64,000 nt of DNA. It comes from Pelagibius sp050043265. GTDB lineage: Bacteria > Pseudomonadota > Alphaproteobacteria > Kiloniellales > Kiloniellaceae. Each line of letters begins with the position of its first letter. The first letter of the stretch is position 1. Both the position numbers and the translations under genes were made by a program. Of this stretch, positions 1 through 9,064 are shown piece after piece. A model generated the notes under the pieces. The model saw only the letters and a list, made by a program, of their open reading frames with translations. It ran no database searches and was not told the DNA's origin. The stretch lies in the NCBI GenBank assembly GCA_050043265.1, contig JBHJIR010000005.1, forward strand, positions 62,001 through 126,000, given 5' to 3'.

Positions 1-561
1 GCCCTGCGCATGTTCCATCACCAGTGCCTTGTCGACGATGGAGGAAACGCCCGCGGTCAGGCAATAGAGCACGAAGGTCGGCGCATAGGCCTGGTCGGTC
101 TCGATGACCAGGGTCATGTCGTCGGTTGCCTTGACCTTGTCCTTCACGTTGCCGGCCGTGAAGCCGAACTGGGTCAGGATGAAGGCCGGCGACTTGTCGA
201 GGATGACGGCGCGCTGCAGCGAGAAGGCGGCGTCTTCGGCAGTCATCGGATTGCCGGAGGCAAACGTAACGCCCGGGCGCATCTTGAAGGTGAAGGTCTT
301 GCCGTCGTCGGAGATGGTCCAGGATTCGGCGGCGACGCCGAAGATCTTCGACACGTCCTCGGGGTCGTAACCGATCAGGCGGTCATAGGTGTTGCCCGCG
401 TATTCCAGGGCGGTGAATTCGAACATCTCCGCCGGATCCAGCGAGATGATATCGTCGATGGTGAACGCCATGACGAGCGTGTCGCGCGGCGTCTCGGCAT
501 GTGCCGGTATTGCGGTAATGGCCATAAATGCCGCTACGACACAGGCAAATAGCTTCCTCAC
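1..561 (-). CDS. ABC transporter periplasmic substrate-binding protein, family 5 (5' part only)
   Basis: The gene starts at a GTG at 561 and runs off the left edge, so about 187 residues are seen. A clear Shine-Dalgarno (CAGGGAG) lies 7 bases before the GTG. The N-terminus is a Sec signal peptide: RK, a hydrophobic stretch, then a cleavage-like AHA-ET near residue 22. The mature part has the opening of family 5 peptide/nickel/opine binding proteins (a DTLVMAF strand, SLDPAEMFEF, the DRLIGYD region, then FKMRPGVTFASGNPMTAEDAAFS-type text). It would capture a solute in the periplasm for an ABC importer whose permease genes must lie to the left. The ligand cannot be told from this fragment. It is transcribed in the same direction as mfd but 180 bases beyond it, probably as its own unit. 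Confidence 0.85.
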   Translation of the reverse strand, partial: MRKLFACVVAAFMAITAIPAHAETPRDTLVMAFTIDDIISLDPAEMFEFTALEYAGNTYDRLIGYDPEDVSKIFGVAAESWTISDDGKTFTFKMRPGVTFASGNPMTAEDAAFSLQRAVILDKSPAFILTQFGFTAGNVKDKVKATDDMTLVIETDQAYAPTFVLYCLTAGVSSIVDKALVMEHAQG

Positions 562-740
562 GTTAAGTCTCCCTGAATGTCGCCCCGTTGGAGGCCAGAT
601 TAAATTCGCGGCTCTCTCTTGCTAGGTTCGCATTGTATCCGCTCCGGACGCCCGGTCCATAGCCGATCGCAAAGGCGAAATAGTGATTTGTACCAATACA
701 ATAGGCGCAAGATCACCGGACGGTTATGCACAAGCCGCCG

Positions 741-3700
741 TCAGGCGGCAAGCTTCACCAACTGGTCGAGCATCTGGCGCACGCCCGTCACCCGCGCCGA
801 CTCGCTGTCCCACGCGCGGCGGTAGACAAGGGTGTGGTCGGGCCGCAGCTTCACCTCCCCCGCCTGTTTCTGGATAAAGGCGATAAGGCCGGCCGGATTG
901 GCGAAGCTGTTGTTGCGGAAGGCGACGGTCGCCCCCTTCGGTCCGGCATCCAGCCGTTCGACCCCCGCCTCGCGGCACAACCGCTTGATGGTCATGATCT
1001 GCAGTAGGTTGGCGACCTCCGCCGGCAATGGTCCAAAACGGTCGACCAGTTCGGCGGCGAAACCGTCGATCTCGGCACGGTCGACCAAAGTCGACAGCCT
1101 ACGGTAGAGTCCGAGGCGCAAATTCAAGTCTGAAACGTAAGTGTCCGGGATCAGCACCGGCATGCCGATGTTGATCTGCGGCGTGAAGCCATCGGCCGCC
1201 GCCTCGGCGGCCTCGCCTCCGGCCCTGGCTGTCGCCACCGCCTCCTCCAGCATCTGCTGGTACAGCTCGATGCCGACCTCGCGGATGTGACCGGACTGCT
1301 CCTCGCCCAGCAGGTTGCCGGCGCCGCGGATGTCGAGGTCGTGGCTGGCCAGCTGGAAACCGGCGCCCAGGGTGTCGAGGGTCTGCATCACGTGCAGGCG
1401 CTTCTCGGCAGCGGTGCTGAGGATGCGCCCCGGCGGCAGGGTAAAGTAGGCGTAGCCGCGCTGCTTGGAACGGCCGATACGGCCGCGCAGCTGATAGAGC
1501 TGGGCCAGGCCGAACATATCGGCGCGGTGCAGGATCATGGTGTTGGCGGTGGGGATGTCGAGACCGGATTCGACGATGTTGGTCGACAGCAGGATGTCGT
1601 ACTTGCGGTCGTAGAAATCGGTCATCACCTCTTCCAGCTGGGTCGGCGCCAGCTGGCCGTGCGCCACCGCCACCTTCACCTCCGGCACCAGCGTGGCGAG
1701 ACGCTCCTTCACCTCGGCGATGTCCGTCAGCCGCGGGCAGACGTAGAAGGTCTGGCCGCCGCGGTAATGCTCGCGCAGGATCGCCTCGCGCACGATCACC
1801 GGGTCGTAGGGCAGCACGAAGGTGCGCACCGCCAGGCGGGCGACCGGCGGCGTGGCGATCAGGCTCATCTCCTTCACGCCGGACATGGCGAGCTGCAGGG
1901 TGCGCGGAATCGGCGTCGCCGTCAGGGTCAGCACGTGGACGTCTTCGCGCAGCGCCTTCAGGCGCTCCTTCTGCTTCACGCCGAAGTGCTGTTCCTCGTC
2001 GACGATCAGCAGGCCGAGGTCCTTGAAGGCGATCGACTTGCTGAGGATCGCGTGGGTGCCGACGACGATCTCGACACGGCCCTTGGCCAGGTCCTCGCGG
2101 TTCTGCGCCGCCTCCTTGGCACCGACCAGACGCGACAGCTGCACGATGCGCACCGGCAGGCCGTTGAAGCGTTCCTTGAAGGTGCGGAAATGCTGGCGGG
2201 CGAGCAGCGTGGTCGGCACCACCACGGCGACCTGCTTGCCCGACATCACCGCCAGGAAGGCGGCACGCAAGGCCACCTCGGTCTTGCCGAAGCCGACGTC
2301 GCCGCAGACCAGACGATCCATCGGCCGCCCCGCGGAAAGGTCCCCCAGGGTCTCCTCGATGGCGCGCAGCTGGTCGTCCGTTTCCGCAAAGGGAAAGCGC
2401 GCGCAGAATTCGTCGTAGAGGCCGTCGGGCCGTTCCAGGGCTTCGGCGGTTTTCAGGGCACGGGCGGCAGCCACCTTGATGAGGGCGTCGGCCATCTCCT
2501 TGATGCGCTCCTTCACCCTGGCCTTGCGCGCCTGCCAGTTCACGCCGCCCAGCTTGTCCAGCTCGACGCCTTCGTTCTCCGACCCGAAGCGCGACAGCAC
2601 CTCGATGTTCTCGACAGGGACATACAGCTTGTCGCCGCCCTGATAGATCACTTTCAGGTAGTCGTGCGCCGCGCCGGTGGCGTCCAGCGTCTCCAGCCCC
2701 TCGTAGCGCCCGACGCCGTGGTCGACGTGGACCACCAGGTCCTTTTCCTGCAGGTCGGAAATCTCGGTGAGGAAATTCTCGGCGCGGCGGCGGCGCTGCG
2801 CGGTGCGGGCGATGCGCTCCCCCAGGATGTCCTGCTCGGTCAGGAACAGCGTGTCGGCGAAGCGGAAGCCCTTCTCGATCCCCAGCGCCGCGAGCCCGAC
2901 CTTGTCCTTGGCCAGACCGTCGACACCCGCCCAACCGTCCAGCGGCACGCCATCAATGCCGGCGTGCTCCTGCAGCAGGTGTGCCAGGCGGTCGAGCGCG
3001 CCGGCGCTGAAGGCGGTCAGCACGACCCGCTGGCCGCCCTTCAGCACCCGGCCGATATCGGCACCGACCGCATCGTAGATCTGGCCCTGGGTGCCGCCGC
3101 TCTGCAGGGCGGCGCGCTGTTCGGCGTAATCGAGGCCCGGACGCCCGCCGGCATCGCGCACCGTCGCGCCTTCGGGCGCCGCGAAGGGGGTGAACTGGCC
3201 GCCGGGGCGCGCGGCGAGGCCGCGCTCCCATTCCGCCGCGTCGAGATAGAGGTCGGTCGGCTCCAGGGCCTTGTAGACCCAGCCGCCGGTTTCGCCGCCG
3301 CCTTCCAGCGCCTTGCGCGCCTGGTAGAAGTCCAGAATCGTCTCCAGCCGCGAATCGCGCGCTTCGACCGCCTGGTAGTCCAGGGTGACGCCGGCATCGG
3401 GCAGGTAGTCCAGCAGAGTGACCAGACGCTTGTGATAGAGCGGCAGCCAGTGCTCCATGCCCGGATGGGCGCGCGCCGCGCTGACCGCCTCATACAGCGG
3501 ATCGTCGCGCACCACGCCGAAGCGCTCGCGGTAGCGGGTGCGGAAGCGCTCGACGGCCTCCGGATCCAGGATCACCTCGCTGACCGGCTTCAGGGCCAGG
3601 CGTTCGACGGTGCCGGTGGTGCGCTGGGTCAGCGGATCGAACAGCCGCAGGCTCTCCAGATCGTCGCCGAAAAAGTCGAGGCGCACGGGCTGTTCCTGGC

Positions 3701-4256
3701 CCGGCGGGAAGACATCGATGATGCCGCCGCGCACGGCGAACTCGCCGGGTTCGCCAACGGTCTCGACCCGGTAGTAGCCGTTCTCGGCGAAGAAGCCGTT
3801 CAGCCTGTCGGCCGGCAGGGTGCCGCCCGCCTCCAGCAACAGGATTCGACCCTCCAGAGCCTCCGGCGCCGGCACCCGCTGCAGCAGCGCGCTGACCGTG
3901 GTGACCACCACCTGTGGGCGCGCGCCCGCCGGCTGCAACAGCCGGGTCAGCACGTCCAGGCGGCGGGCGACGACGTCGCGGTGCGGACTTACCCGGTCAT
4001 AGGGCAGGCAGTCCCAGGCCGGAAACACCAAAGCCTCGACCTGCGGCGCGAAAAAGCCGAGGCAGTCGACCATGCGGGCCGCCTGGGTGTCGTCGAGGGC
4101 GACATGCAGCCAGCGGCGCCCCTGCGGGCTTTGGGGAGATTGGGCCAGCATCTCGGCCAGCACCAGGGCGTCGAGACCCGGCGGCGCGGAGGCCAGGGTC
4201 GGACGCAAGGCAGACTCCGCCTCCACAGGCGTAGAGGCGATCACGGATTCCGTCAT
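741..4256 (-). CDS. mfd: Transcription-repair coupling factor Mfd
   Basis: Mfd removes RNA polymerase stalled at DNA lesions and recruits the UvrA2B complex. At 1171 residues it is the usual size. The N-terminal UvrB-like region holds the degenerate motifs of the UvrA-binding module (residues about 1-350). The CarD-like polymerase-interaction domain follows near residues 500-570 (DLVVHVDHGVGRYEGL). The RecG-like motor is complete: Walker A GDVGFGKTEVALR, DEEQHFGV Walker B, motif III TATPIPRTL, and motifs V/VI with QLRGRIGRSKQRGYAYF. The C-terminal TRCF domain is present. It lies back to back with sdhE on the same strand, 33 bases downstream of it. Its intact motif III is a useful control for the odd one in RecG next door. 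Confidence 0.97.
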   Translation of the reverse strand: MTESVIASTPVEAESALRPTLASAPPGLDALVLAEMLAQSPQSPQGRRWLHVALDDTQAARMVDCLGFFAPQVEALVFPAWDCLPYDRVSPHRDVVARRLDVLTRLLQPAGARPQVVVTTVSALLQRVPAPEALEGRILLLEAGGTLPADRLNGFFAENGYYRVETVGEPGEFAVRGGIIDVFPPGQEQPVRLDFFGDDLESLRLFDPLTQRTTGTVERLALKPVSEVILDPEAVERFRTRYRERFGVVRDDPLYEAVSAARAHPGMEHWLPLYHKRLVTLLDYLPDAGVTLDYQAVEARDSRLETILDFYQARKALEGGGETGGWVYKALEPTDLYLDAAEWERGLAARPGGQFTPFAAPEGATVRDAGGRPGLDYAEQRAALQSGGTQGQIYDAVGADIGRVLKGGQRVVLTAFSAGALDRLAHLLQEHAGIDGVPLDGWAGVDGLAKDKVGLAALGIEKGFRFADTLFLTEQDILGERIARTAQRRRRAENFLTEISDLQEKDLVVHVDHGVGRYEGLETLDATGAAHDYLKVIYQGGDKLYVPVENIEVLSRFGSENEGVELDKLGGVNWQARKARVKERIKEMADALIKVAAARALKTAEALERPDGLYDEFCARFPFAETDDQLRAIEETLGDLSAGRPMDRLVCGDVGFGKTEVALRAAFLAVMSGKQVAVVVPTTLLARQHFRTFKERFNGLPVRIVQLSRLVGAKEAAQNREDLAKGRVEIVVGTHAILSKSIAFKDLGLLIVDEEQHFGVKQKERLKALREDVHVLTLTATPIPRTLQLAMSGVKEMSLIATPPVARLAVRTFVLPYDPVIVREAILREHYRGGQTFYVCPRLTDIAEVKERLATLVPEVKVAVAHGQLAPTQLEEVMTDFYDRKYDILLSTNIVESGLDIPTANTMILHRADMFGLAQLYQLRGRIGRSKQRGYAYFTLPPGRILSTAAEKRLHVMQTLDTLGAGFQLASHDLDIRGAGNLLGEEQSGHIREVGIELYQQMLEEAVATARAGGEAAEAAADGFTPQINIGMPVLIPDTYVSDLNLRLGLYRRLSTLVDRAEIDGFAAELVDRFGPLPAEVANLLQIMTIKRLCREAGVERLDAGPKGATVAFRNNSFANPAGLIAFIQKQAGEVKLRPDHTLVYRRAWDSESARVTGVRQMLDQLVKLAA

Positions 4257-4289
4257 CAGTTCTCGAGCGGTTCAGGACAAAAAAAGAAG

Positions 4290-4568
4290 TCAGCGGCCCG
4301 GCGGTTGGAACTCGAAGGCCAGCAGCAGCCGGGTCACGTCATGGTCATAGTCGGCCGGCGGCTGGCCGCGGCCGAGGATCCAGTCGTAGACCACCGGCTC
4401 GGGTACGTCCAGCAGGGCCTCGAAACGGTCGAGCTGGGCGGCGTCGAATCCGCCCAGGTGGGCGTCCGCGAAGCTGCCGCTCAGCAGATCCATTTCCTTG
4501 GTGCCGCGGTGCCAGGCGCGAAAGCGCAGGCGTTTGCGGCGGTTCTCGGTGGTTTCGGTTTTGGTCAT
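4290..4568 (-). CDS. sdhE: FAD assembly factor SdhE (succinate dehydrogenase assembly factor 2)
   Basis: A 92-residue protein of the SdhE/Sdh5/YgfY family, which promotes covalent FAD attachment to the flavoprotein subunit of succinate dehydrogenase in the cytoplasm. The signature RGxKE motif (RGTKEMDLLSGSF) is at residues about 21-33. The downstream helices carry the usual FEALLDVPEPVVYDWILG text. It is divergent from recG, with only 32 bases between the two start codons, and precedes mfd on the same strand, an arrangement common in alphaproteobacteria. Family membership rests on the motif, length and this synteny. Confidence 0.9.
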   Translation of the reverse strand: MTKTETTENRRKRLRFRAWHRGTKEMDLLSGSFADAHLGGFDAAQLDRFEALLDVPEPVVYDWILGRGQPPADYDHDVTRLLLAFEFQPPGR

Positions 4569-4600
4569 TGGCCCCTAGGATATAGAGCCAACGAACCCCT

Positions 4601-6715
4601 TTGTCAGGCTCTTCCCGGCCGGAAAACCCATTGCGCCCCGAGATCCTCTTTCCGCTGTTCGCGCCCGCCACCAGTCTTTCCGGCGTCGGGCCGCGCTTTG
4701 CCAAGCTGTTCGAGACGCTGACCGGCGGGCCGGCGGTGCTCGACCTGTGCTGGCACCTGCCCAGCGGCCTCATCGACCGGCGCTACGCCCCGCCCCTGGC
4801 CGAGGCGATTCCCGGGCGAATCGCCACCCTGACGGTGGAGGTGGGCGAACACCGCGCGCCGCCGACCCGGCGCCAGCCCTACCGGGTGCAGTGCCACGAC
4901 GCCACCGGCACCATCGAGCTGGTGTTCTTCCACGCCCACCGCGACTACCTGATGAAGGCGCTGCCGCCGGGCCAGACCCGGGTCATCAGCGGCAAGGTGG
5001 AGGTCTTCAACGACCGCCTGCAGATGACCCACCCGGACCACATCGCAGTCCCGGCGGAAGCCGAAAGCCTGCAGACGGTGGAGCCGGTCTACCCGCTGAC
5101 CGCAGGCCTGACCCTGAAGACCGTCGGCAAGGCGGTCCACACGGCGCTGCAGCGGGTGCCCGTGCTGCCGGAATGGCTCGATCCGCCCCTGAAGGCGCGC
5201 GAGGGCTGGGAGGACTGGCATCAGGCGCTGGCCCGCGCGCACGCGCCGCAGGAAGAGTCCGACCTTTCGCCGCTGGCGCCGGCGCGGCGCCGCCTCGCCT
5301 ACGACGAACTGCTGGCCAACCAGCTGGCCATCGCCCTGGTACGTGACCGCCAGTTGAAGCAGCGCGGCCGTCCGCTGAAGGGCGACGGGCGGCTGTGCGA
5401 CAGGGTGATCGCCGGCCTGCCCTTCCAGCTCACCGGCTCGCAACGCCTCGCCCTGGCGGAGATCAGCGCCGACATGGGCGCCGCACACCGCATGCTGCGG
5501 CTGCTGCAAGGCGACGTCGGCAGCGGCAAAACGGTGGTCGCGCTGCTCGCCATGCTGACCGCGGTGGAGGCCGGCTGCCAGGCGGCGCTGATGGCGCCGA
5601 CCGAGATCCTCGCCCGCCAGCACTTCCAGACCATCGAGCCGCTGGCGCGGGCCGCCGGCGTCGGCATCGCCCTGCTGACCGGGCGCGACAAGGGCAAGGC
5701 GCGCCAGGCGATCCTCGCTGGCCTCGCCTCGGGCGAAACCGCCATCGTGGTCGGCACCCATGCGCTGTTCCAGGAGGACGTCGCCTTCCGGGATCTCGCC
5801 ATGGCGGTGATCGACGAGCAGCACCGCTTCGGCGTGCACCAGCGCCTGACCCTCACCGGCAAGGGCAAGGCCGTCGACGTGCTGGTGATGACCGCGCCGC
5901 CGCTCCCGCGCACCCTGATGCTGCCCGCCTACGGCGACATGGACGTCTCGCGCCTGACCGAACGGCCGCCGGGGCGCCAGCCGATCGAGACCGCGACGCT
6001 GCCGCTCGACCGCCTGCCCGAGGTCGTCGACGCCGTCGACCGCGCGATCCAGCGCAATGCCCAGGTCTATTGGATCTGTCCCCTGGTCGAGGAATCGGAG
6101 AACGTCGACCTCGCCGCCGCCGAGGACCGCTACGCTGCCTTGCAGCTGCGGTTCGGGGACAAGATCGGCCTGGTCCACGGCCGCATGAAGGGACCGGAAA
6201 AGGACGCCGTGATGGCGCGTTTCGCGGCCGGCGAGATCGCCGTGCTGGTCGCCACCACGGTGGTCGAGGTCGGCGTCGACGTGCCCAATGCAACGGTGAT
6301 GGTGATCGAACATGCCGAGCGCTTTGGCCTTGCCCAGTTGCACCAGTTGCGCGGCCGGGTCGGGCGCGGCAGCGGCAAGTCGACCTGCCTGCTGCTGTGG
6401 CAAGGTCCGCTGGGCGAGACCGCGAGGGCGCGCCTCAAGATCCTGCGCGAGACCGACGACGGCTTTCGCATCGCCGAGGAGGACCTGAAACTGCGCGGCG
6501 CCGGTGAGCTGCTCGGGACCCGCCAGAGCGGCATGCCGGAATTCCGCCTCGCCGACCTGGCGGTGCACGACGACCTGCTGGCCACCGCGCGCGACGACGC
6601 GCGCCTCATCCTGGACCGCGACCCGGAGCTGGCCGGCCCGCGGGGCCAGGCACTGCGCGTGCTGCTCTATCTCTTCGAGCGCGATGCGGCGGTGAAATAC
6701 CTGCGCTCCGGTTGA
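4601..6715 (+). CDS. recG: ATP-dependent DNA helicase RecG
   Basis: RecG remodels stalled replication forks and Holliday junctions. The 704-residue product has the N-terminal wedge (OB fold, about residues 60-160), the motor with Walker A GDVGSGKT, motif Ia TEILARQH, the VIDEQHRFGVHQR box and the QLRGRVGRGSGKS region, and the RecG C-terminal hook. Motif III is odd: where relatives and the neighbouring Mfd read TATPIPRTL, this gene reads TAPPLPRTL, followed by LPAYGD instead of LTAYGD. Each change is explained by an A-to-C transversion, three within about 35 bases (around 5890-5930). That could be divergence or sequence error. The start is uncertain: TTG at 4601 is the longest option, while TTG at 4631 gives the family-like RPEILFPLFAP N-terminus. 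Neither has a strong ribosome-binding site. Confidence 0.95.
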   Translation: MSGSSRPENPLRPEILFPLFAPATSLSGVGPRFAKLFETLTGGPAVLDLCWHLPSGLIDRRYAPPLAEAIPGRIATLTVEVGEHRAPPTRRQPYRVQCHDATGTIELVFFHAHRDYLMKALPPGQTRVISGKVEVFNDRLQMTHPDHIAVPAEAESLQTVEPVYPLTAGLTLKTVGKAVHTALQRVPVLPEWLDPPLKAREGWEDWHQALARAHAPQEESDLSPLAPARRRLAYDELLANQLAIALVRDRQLKQRGRPLKGDGRLCDRVIAGLPFQLTGSQRLALAEISADMGAAHRMLRLLQGDVGSGKTVVALLAMLTAVEAGCQAALMAPTEILARQHFQTIEPLARAAGVGIALLTGRDKGKARQAILAGLASGETAIVVGTHALFQEDVAFRDLAMAVIDEQHRFGVHQRLTLTGKGKAVDVLVMTAPPLPRTLMLPAYGDMDVSRLTERPPGRQPIETATLPLDRLPEVVDAVDRAIQRNAQVYWICPLVEESENVDLAAAEDRYAALQLRFGDKIGLVHGRMKGPEKDAVMARFAAGEIAVLVATTVVEVGVDVPNATVMVIEHAERFGLAQLHQLRGRVGRGSGKSTCLLLWQGPLGETARARLKILRETDDGFRIAEEDLKLRGAGELLGTRQSGMPEFRLADLAVHDDLLATARDDARLILDRDPELAGPRGQALRVLLYLFERDAAVKYLRSG

Positions 6716-6867
6716 GTCCCACGCTCCGATTGAGTCTCGATGACGGCTCTTTTCATCGCCAATTTCGGAGGCTGAGACTCTCCTCCGTCGGAAGGTTAAT
6801 CCATTGTTAGGCGCAAACCGCGACACTGTTGCGGGCACCTAACATCATCACGGACAGAGACTGGTTC

Positions 6868-7356
6868 ATGTCTGGCTTCGTCACCAACGAGCGCCGCCTC
6901 ATCCTGCGGGTCGAGGACTACTGGCACTACCTGCGGCAGGACCGCGCGTTCCCATCGACCACCGACATCGACCCGGTCGAGCTGGGCGACGACTGGTGCG
7001 ACTGCTTCGTGATGAGCCCGAACGAGCCGCCGGAAGACGCCACCTTCCTGTTCGTCGGGCCGCGCCTGCTGGAAAACGCCCGACTGCCGGAAGACTGGGC
7101 CCGGAAAAGCCCGCGCCAGGTGCGCGACTGCCCACCCGGTGCGATGCTGGCGCGCTGCGTGCAGTACGTCGATCAGGTGCTGGAACAGCGCATCCCGGTG
7201 ACCGTGGCGGAAGTCTTCGAAGAAGCCGGCGAAGAAGTGAAGCTGCGTGGCACGCTGTTTCCGCTGTCCTCCGACGGCCAGCAAATCGATGCCATCCTCG
7301 GCGCCGCCAACTGTGCCCGTCTTGAGGCGCTGCAGCTCGCGCTGCCGGCAGCCTGA
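6868..7356 (+). CDS. PAS domain protein (PAS_5 type)
   Basis: A 162-residue cytoplasmic protein resembling the single-domain PAS_5 proteins that are numerous in Rhodospirillales. Typical elements are the N-terminal RLILRVEDYWHYLR helix, the RAFPSTTDIDP stretch, the FLFVGPRLLENA strand and a closing LPLSSDG-type region. Such proteins bind a small ligand or act as partners in signalling, but no output domain is present and the role here is unknown. I chose the ATG at 6868, which follows a GGACAGAGA purine run. A TTG at 6829 would add 13 residues that do not look conserved. It stands alone between recG and the convergent DUF502 gene. Confidence 0.7.
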   Translation: MSGFVTNERRLILRVEDYWHYLRQDRAFPSTTDIDPVELGDDWCDCFVMSPNEPPEDATFLFVGPRLLENARLPEDWARKSPRQVRDCPPGAMLARCVQYVDQVLEQRIPVTVAEVFEEAGEEVKLRGTLFPLSSDGQQIDAILGAANCARLEALQLALPAA

Positions 7357-7384
7357 GTTCTTTCCCGAGGAAAGTGAAGGACCT

Positions 7385-8836
7385 CTAACCGCTCTTGGCG
7401 AGTGGCGGCAGGGCTTCCGCGTCGGAGCCTTGCCGCGCGGAGTCCGCTGCGTCCGGCGGTGTGACGATGCCGCCGGAGACCACCATCTTGATGCCCTCCT
7501 CCACGGTCATGGTCAGCATCTGGGTTTCCTTGCGCGGCAGGAACAGCAGGAATCCGGAGGTCGGGTTCGGCGTCGTCGGCAGGAAGATGTTCACCGTGTC
7601 GTCGGGCGTCAGTTCCTGAATGCCCCCTTCCGCCGGGCCGGTGATGAACCCCAGCGCCCAGCAGTTCTTACGCGGATATTCCAGCAGGATGACGTCGCGG
7701 AAGGCCTTCGACTGCTCCTTGAACACCGTTTCCAGGATCTGCTTCACCGCGCTGTAGAGGCTGCGGATCACCGGCATGCGCGCCATCAGGCGGTCACCGG
7801 CGGTGAGCTGACTGCGCCCGACGAAACCGGCGGTGAGGAAGCCGATCATGATGAGGCCGAACACCACGACCACGACGCCGAGGCCGGGAATGGAGAACGG
7901 CAGATAGGTTTCCGGATTCCAATGAACGGGGATGTAGGGGGTCACCTTGCTGTCGACGAAGGTGACGAACTCCCAGGCCAGCCAGATGGTGATGGCGATC
8001 GGCGCGGTGACCAGGATGCCGGCGAAGAAGTAGTTGCGCAGCCGGGTGATGAAACCGGGTTTGCGCGGCGCAGGCCCTTCCTTGCGGCGGCGGCGTGGTT
8101 TGCCGTTGCCGTTTTCATCGGCCTGAGGCGCCGACGTGACCTTGCCCGCCGCGGCGTCTTCCACGCGCAACTTGGCGGCCTCGGCCGATTCGGCTCCTTC
8201 GAAGTTGGCCTGATCCGGCACCACGATGCCGCCGGAAATCACCAGCTTGATGCCTTCCTCCACGGTGAGGTCGAGGTGGTGGACGTCGTCCTGCGGCACG
8301 AACAGCAGGAAACCGGTGGTCGGGTTGGGCGTCGCCGGCACGAAGACGTTGTAAACCGTCGCCGCGGTCAGGCGCTGCACCTCGCCGACCGTCTGGCCGG
8401 TGATAAAGCCAACCGCCCAGCAGCCGGGCCTTGGATATTCGATCAGCACCACTTCGCGAAAGGCCGTCGAAGACTGCGACAGCACCGTCTCGAAGACCTG
8501 CTTGGTCCAGCTGTAAACCGAACGGATGATCGGCACCCGCGCCACCACGCGCTCGCCGATGCGCATGGTCATGCGGCCCACATAGCCGGCGGCCAAGAAG
8601 CCGACCAGGGTCAGGGCGATCAACGCGATGATGAGGCCGAGGCCGGGCACACCGAAGGGCAGATAGCTCTCCGGGTTCCACTGCGGCGGAATCATCGGCG
8701 TCACACGGTCATCGATGAAGGTGATGATGCGCCAGGTCAGCCAGAAGGTGATGCTGATCGGGGCCGTGACCAGCACGCCCGCCAGGAAGTAGTTGCGCAG
8801 CCGTGTGGTCGCGCCGTTCTTGTCAGACTCGGCCAC
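7385..8836 (-). CDS. Tandem DUF502 membrane protein (two fused copies)
   Basis: DUF502 proteins are normally about 200-240 residues with two N-terminal membrane helices and a soluble tail. This 483-residue protein holds two complete copies in one chain. Copy 1 begins RLRNYFLAGVLVTAPISIT and runs to ISGGIVVPD (residues about 12-210). Copy 2 begins RLRNYFFAGILVTAPIAIT near residue 275 and runs to VSGGIVTPP. Both keep the WNPE(S/T)YLPF, RMPVIRS/RVPIIRS, FREVVLIEYPR and ATPNPT(T/S)GFLLF landmarks. They are joined by an acidic-then-basic linker containing GKPRRRRKEG. Four membrane helices are expected in total. The function is unknown; some single-copy homologues are linked to envelope traits. It is convergent with the PAS gene. 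Confidence 0.88.
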   Translation of the reverse strand: MAESDKNGATTRLRNYFLAGVLVTAPISITFWLTWRIITFIDDRVTPMIPPQWNPESYLPFGVPGLGLIIALIALTLVGFLAAGYVGRMTMRIGERVVARVPIIRSVYSWTKQVFETVLSQSSTAFREVVLIEYPRPGCWAVGFITGQTVGEVQRLTAATVYNVFVPATPNPTTGFLLFVPQDDVHHLDLTVEEGIKLVISGGIVVPDQANFEGAESAEAAKLRVEDAAAGKVTSAPQADENGNGKPRRRRKEGPAPRKPGFITRLRNYFFAGILVTAPIAITIWLAWEFVTFVDSKVTPYIPVHWNPETYLPFSIPGLGVVVVVFGLIMIGFLTAGFVGRSQLTAGDRLMARMPVIRSLYSAVKQILETVFKEQSKAFRDVILLEYPRKNCWALGFITGPAEGGIQELTPDDTVNIFLPTTPNPTSGFLLFLPRKETQMLTMTVEEGIKMVVSGGIVTPPDAADSARQGSDAEALPPLAKSG

Positions 8837-9064
8837 TGAGCGTGGCTCCTTCCTCGCTGGTTGCGACCGGCACAGGCCGGCGGCAAATCCGTTCCGCCTG
8901 GATGAACATCCTGAAAATCAGACGCTTTCAAACGATCTTCAAACGATCGTCCGAACCCTCCCTGCACGCCCTATGATATGGGAATCACCGGCCAAGTTGC
9001 TAGAGCCAGTCATCCCCATCTCCCCGTCCCGGGACCATCAAGGCGTCAATTTTGCCGCCAGGCG

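Noticed and set aside
1287..4721. Plus-strand open frame of 1144 codons opposite mfd
   Set aside because: It is the antisense shadow of mfd in a GC-rich gene: no family motif, no ribosome site, Ala/Gln/Arg/Gly-rich composition. The minus-strand product is full-length Mfd with all motifs.
4604..6838. Minus-strand open frame of 744 codons opposite recG
   Set aside because: Antisense shadow of recG with the same composition bias and no recognisable domain.
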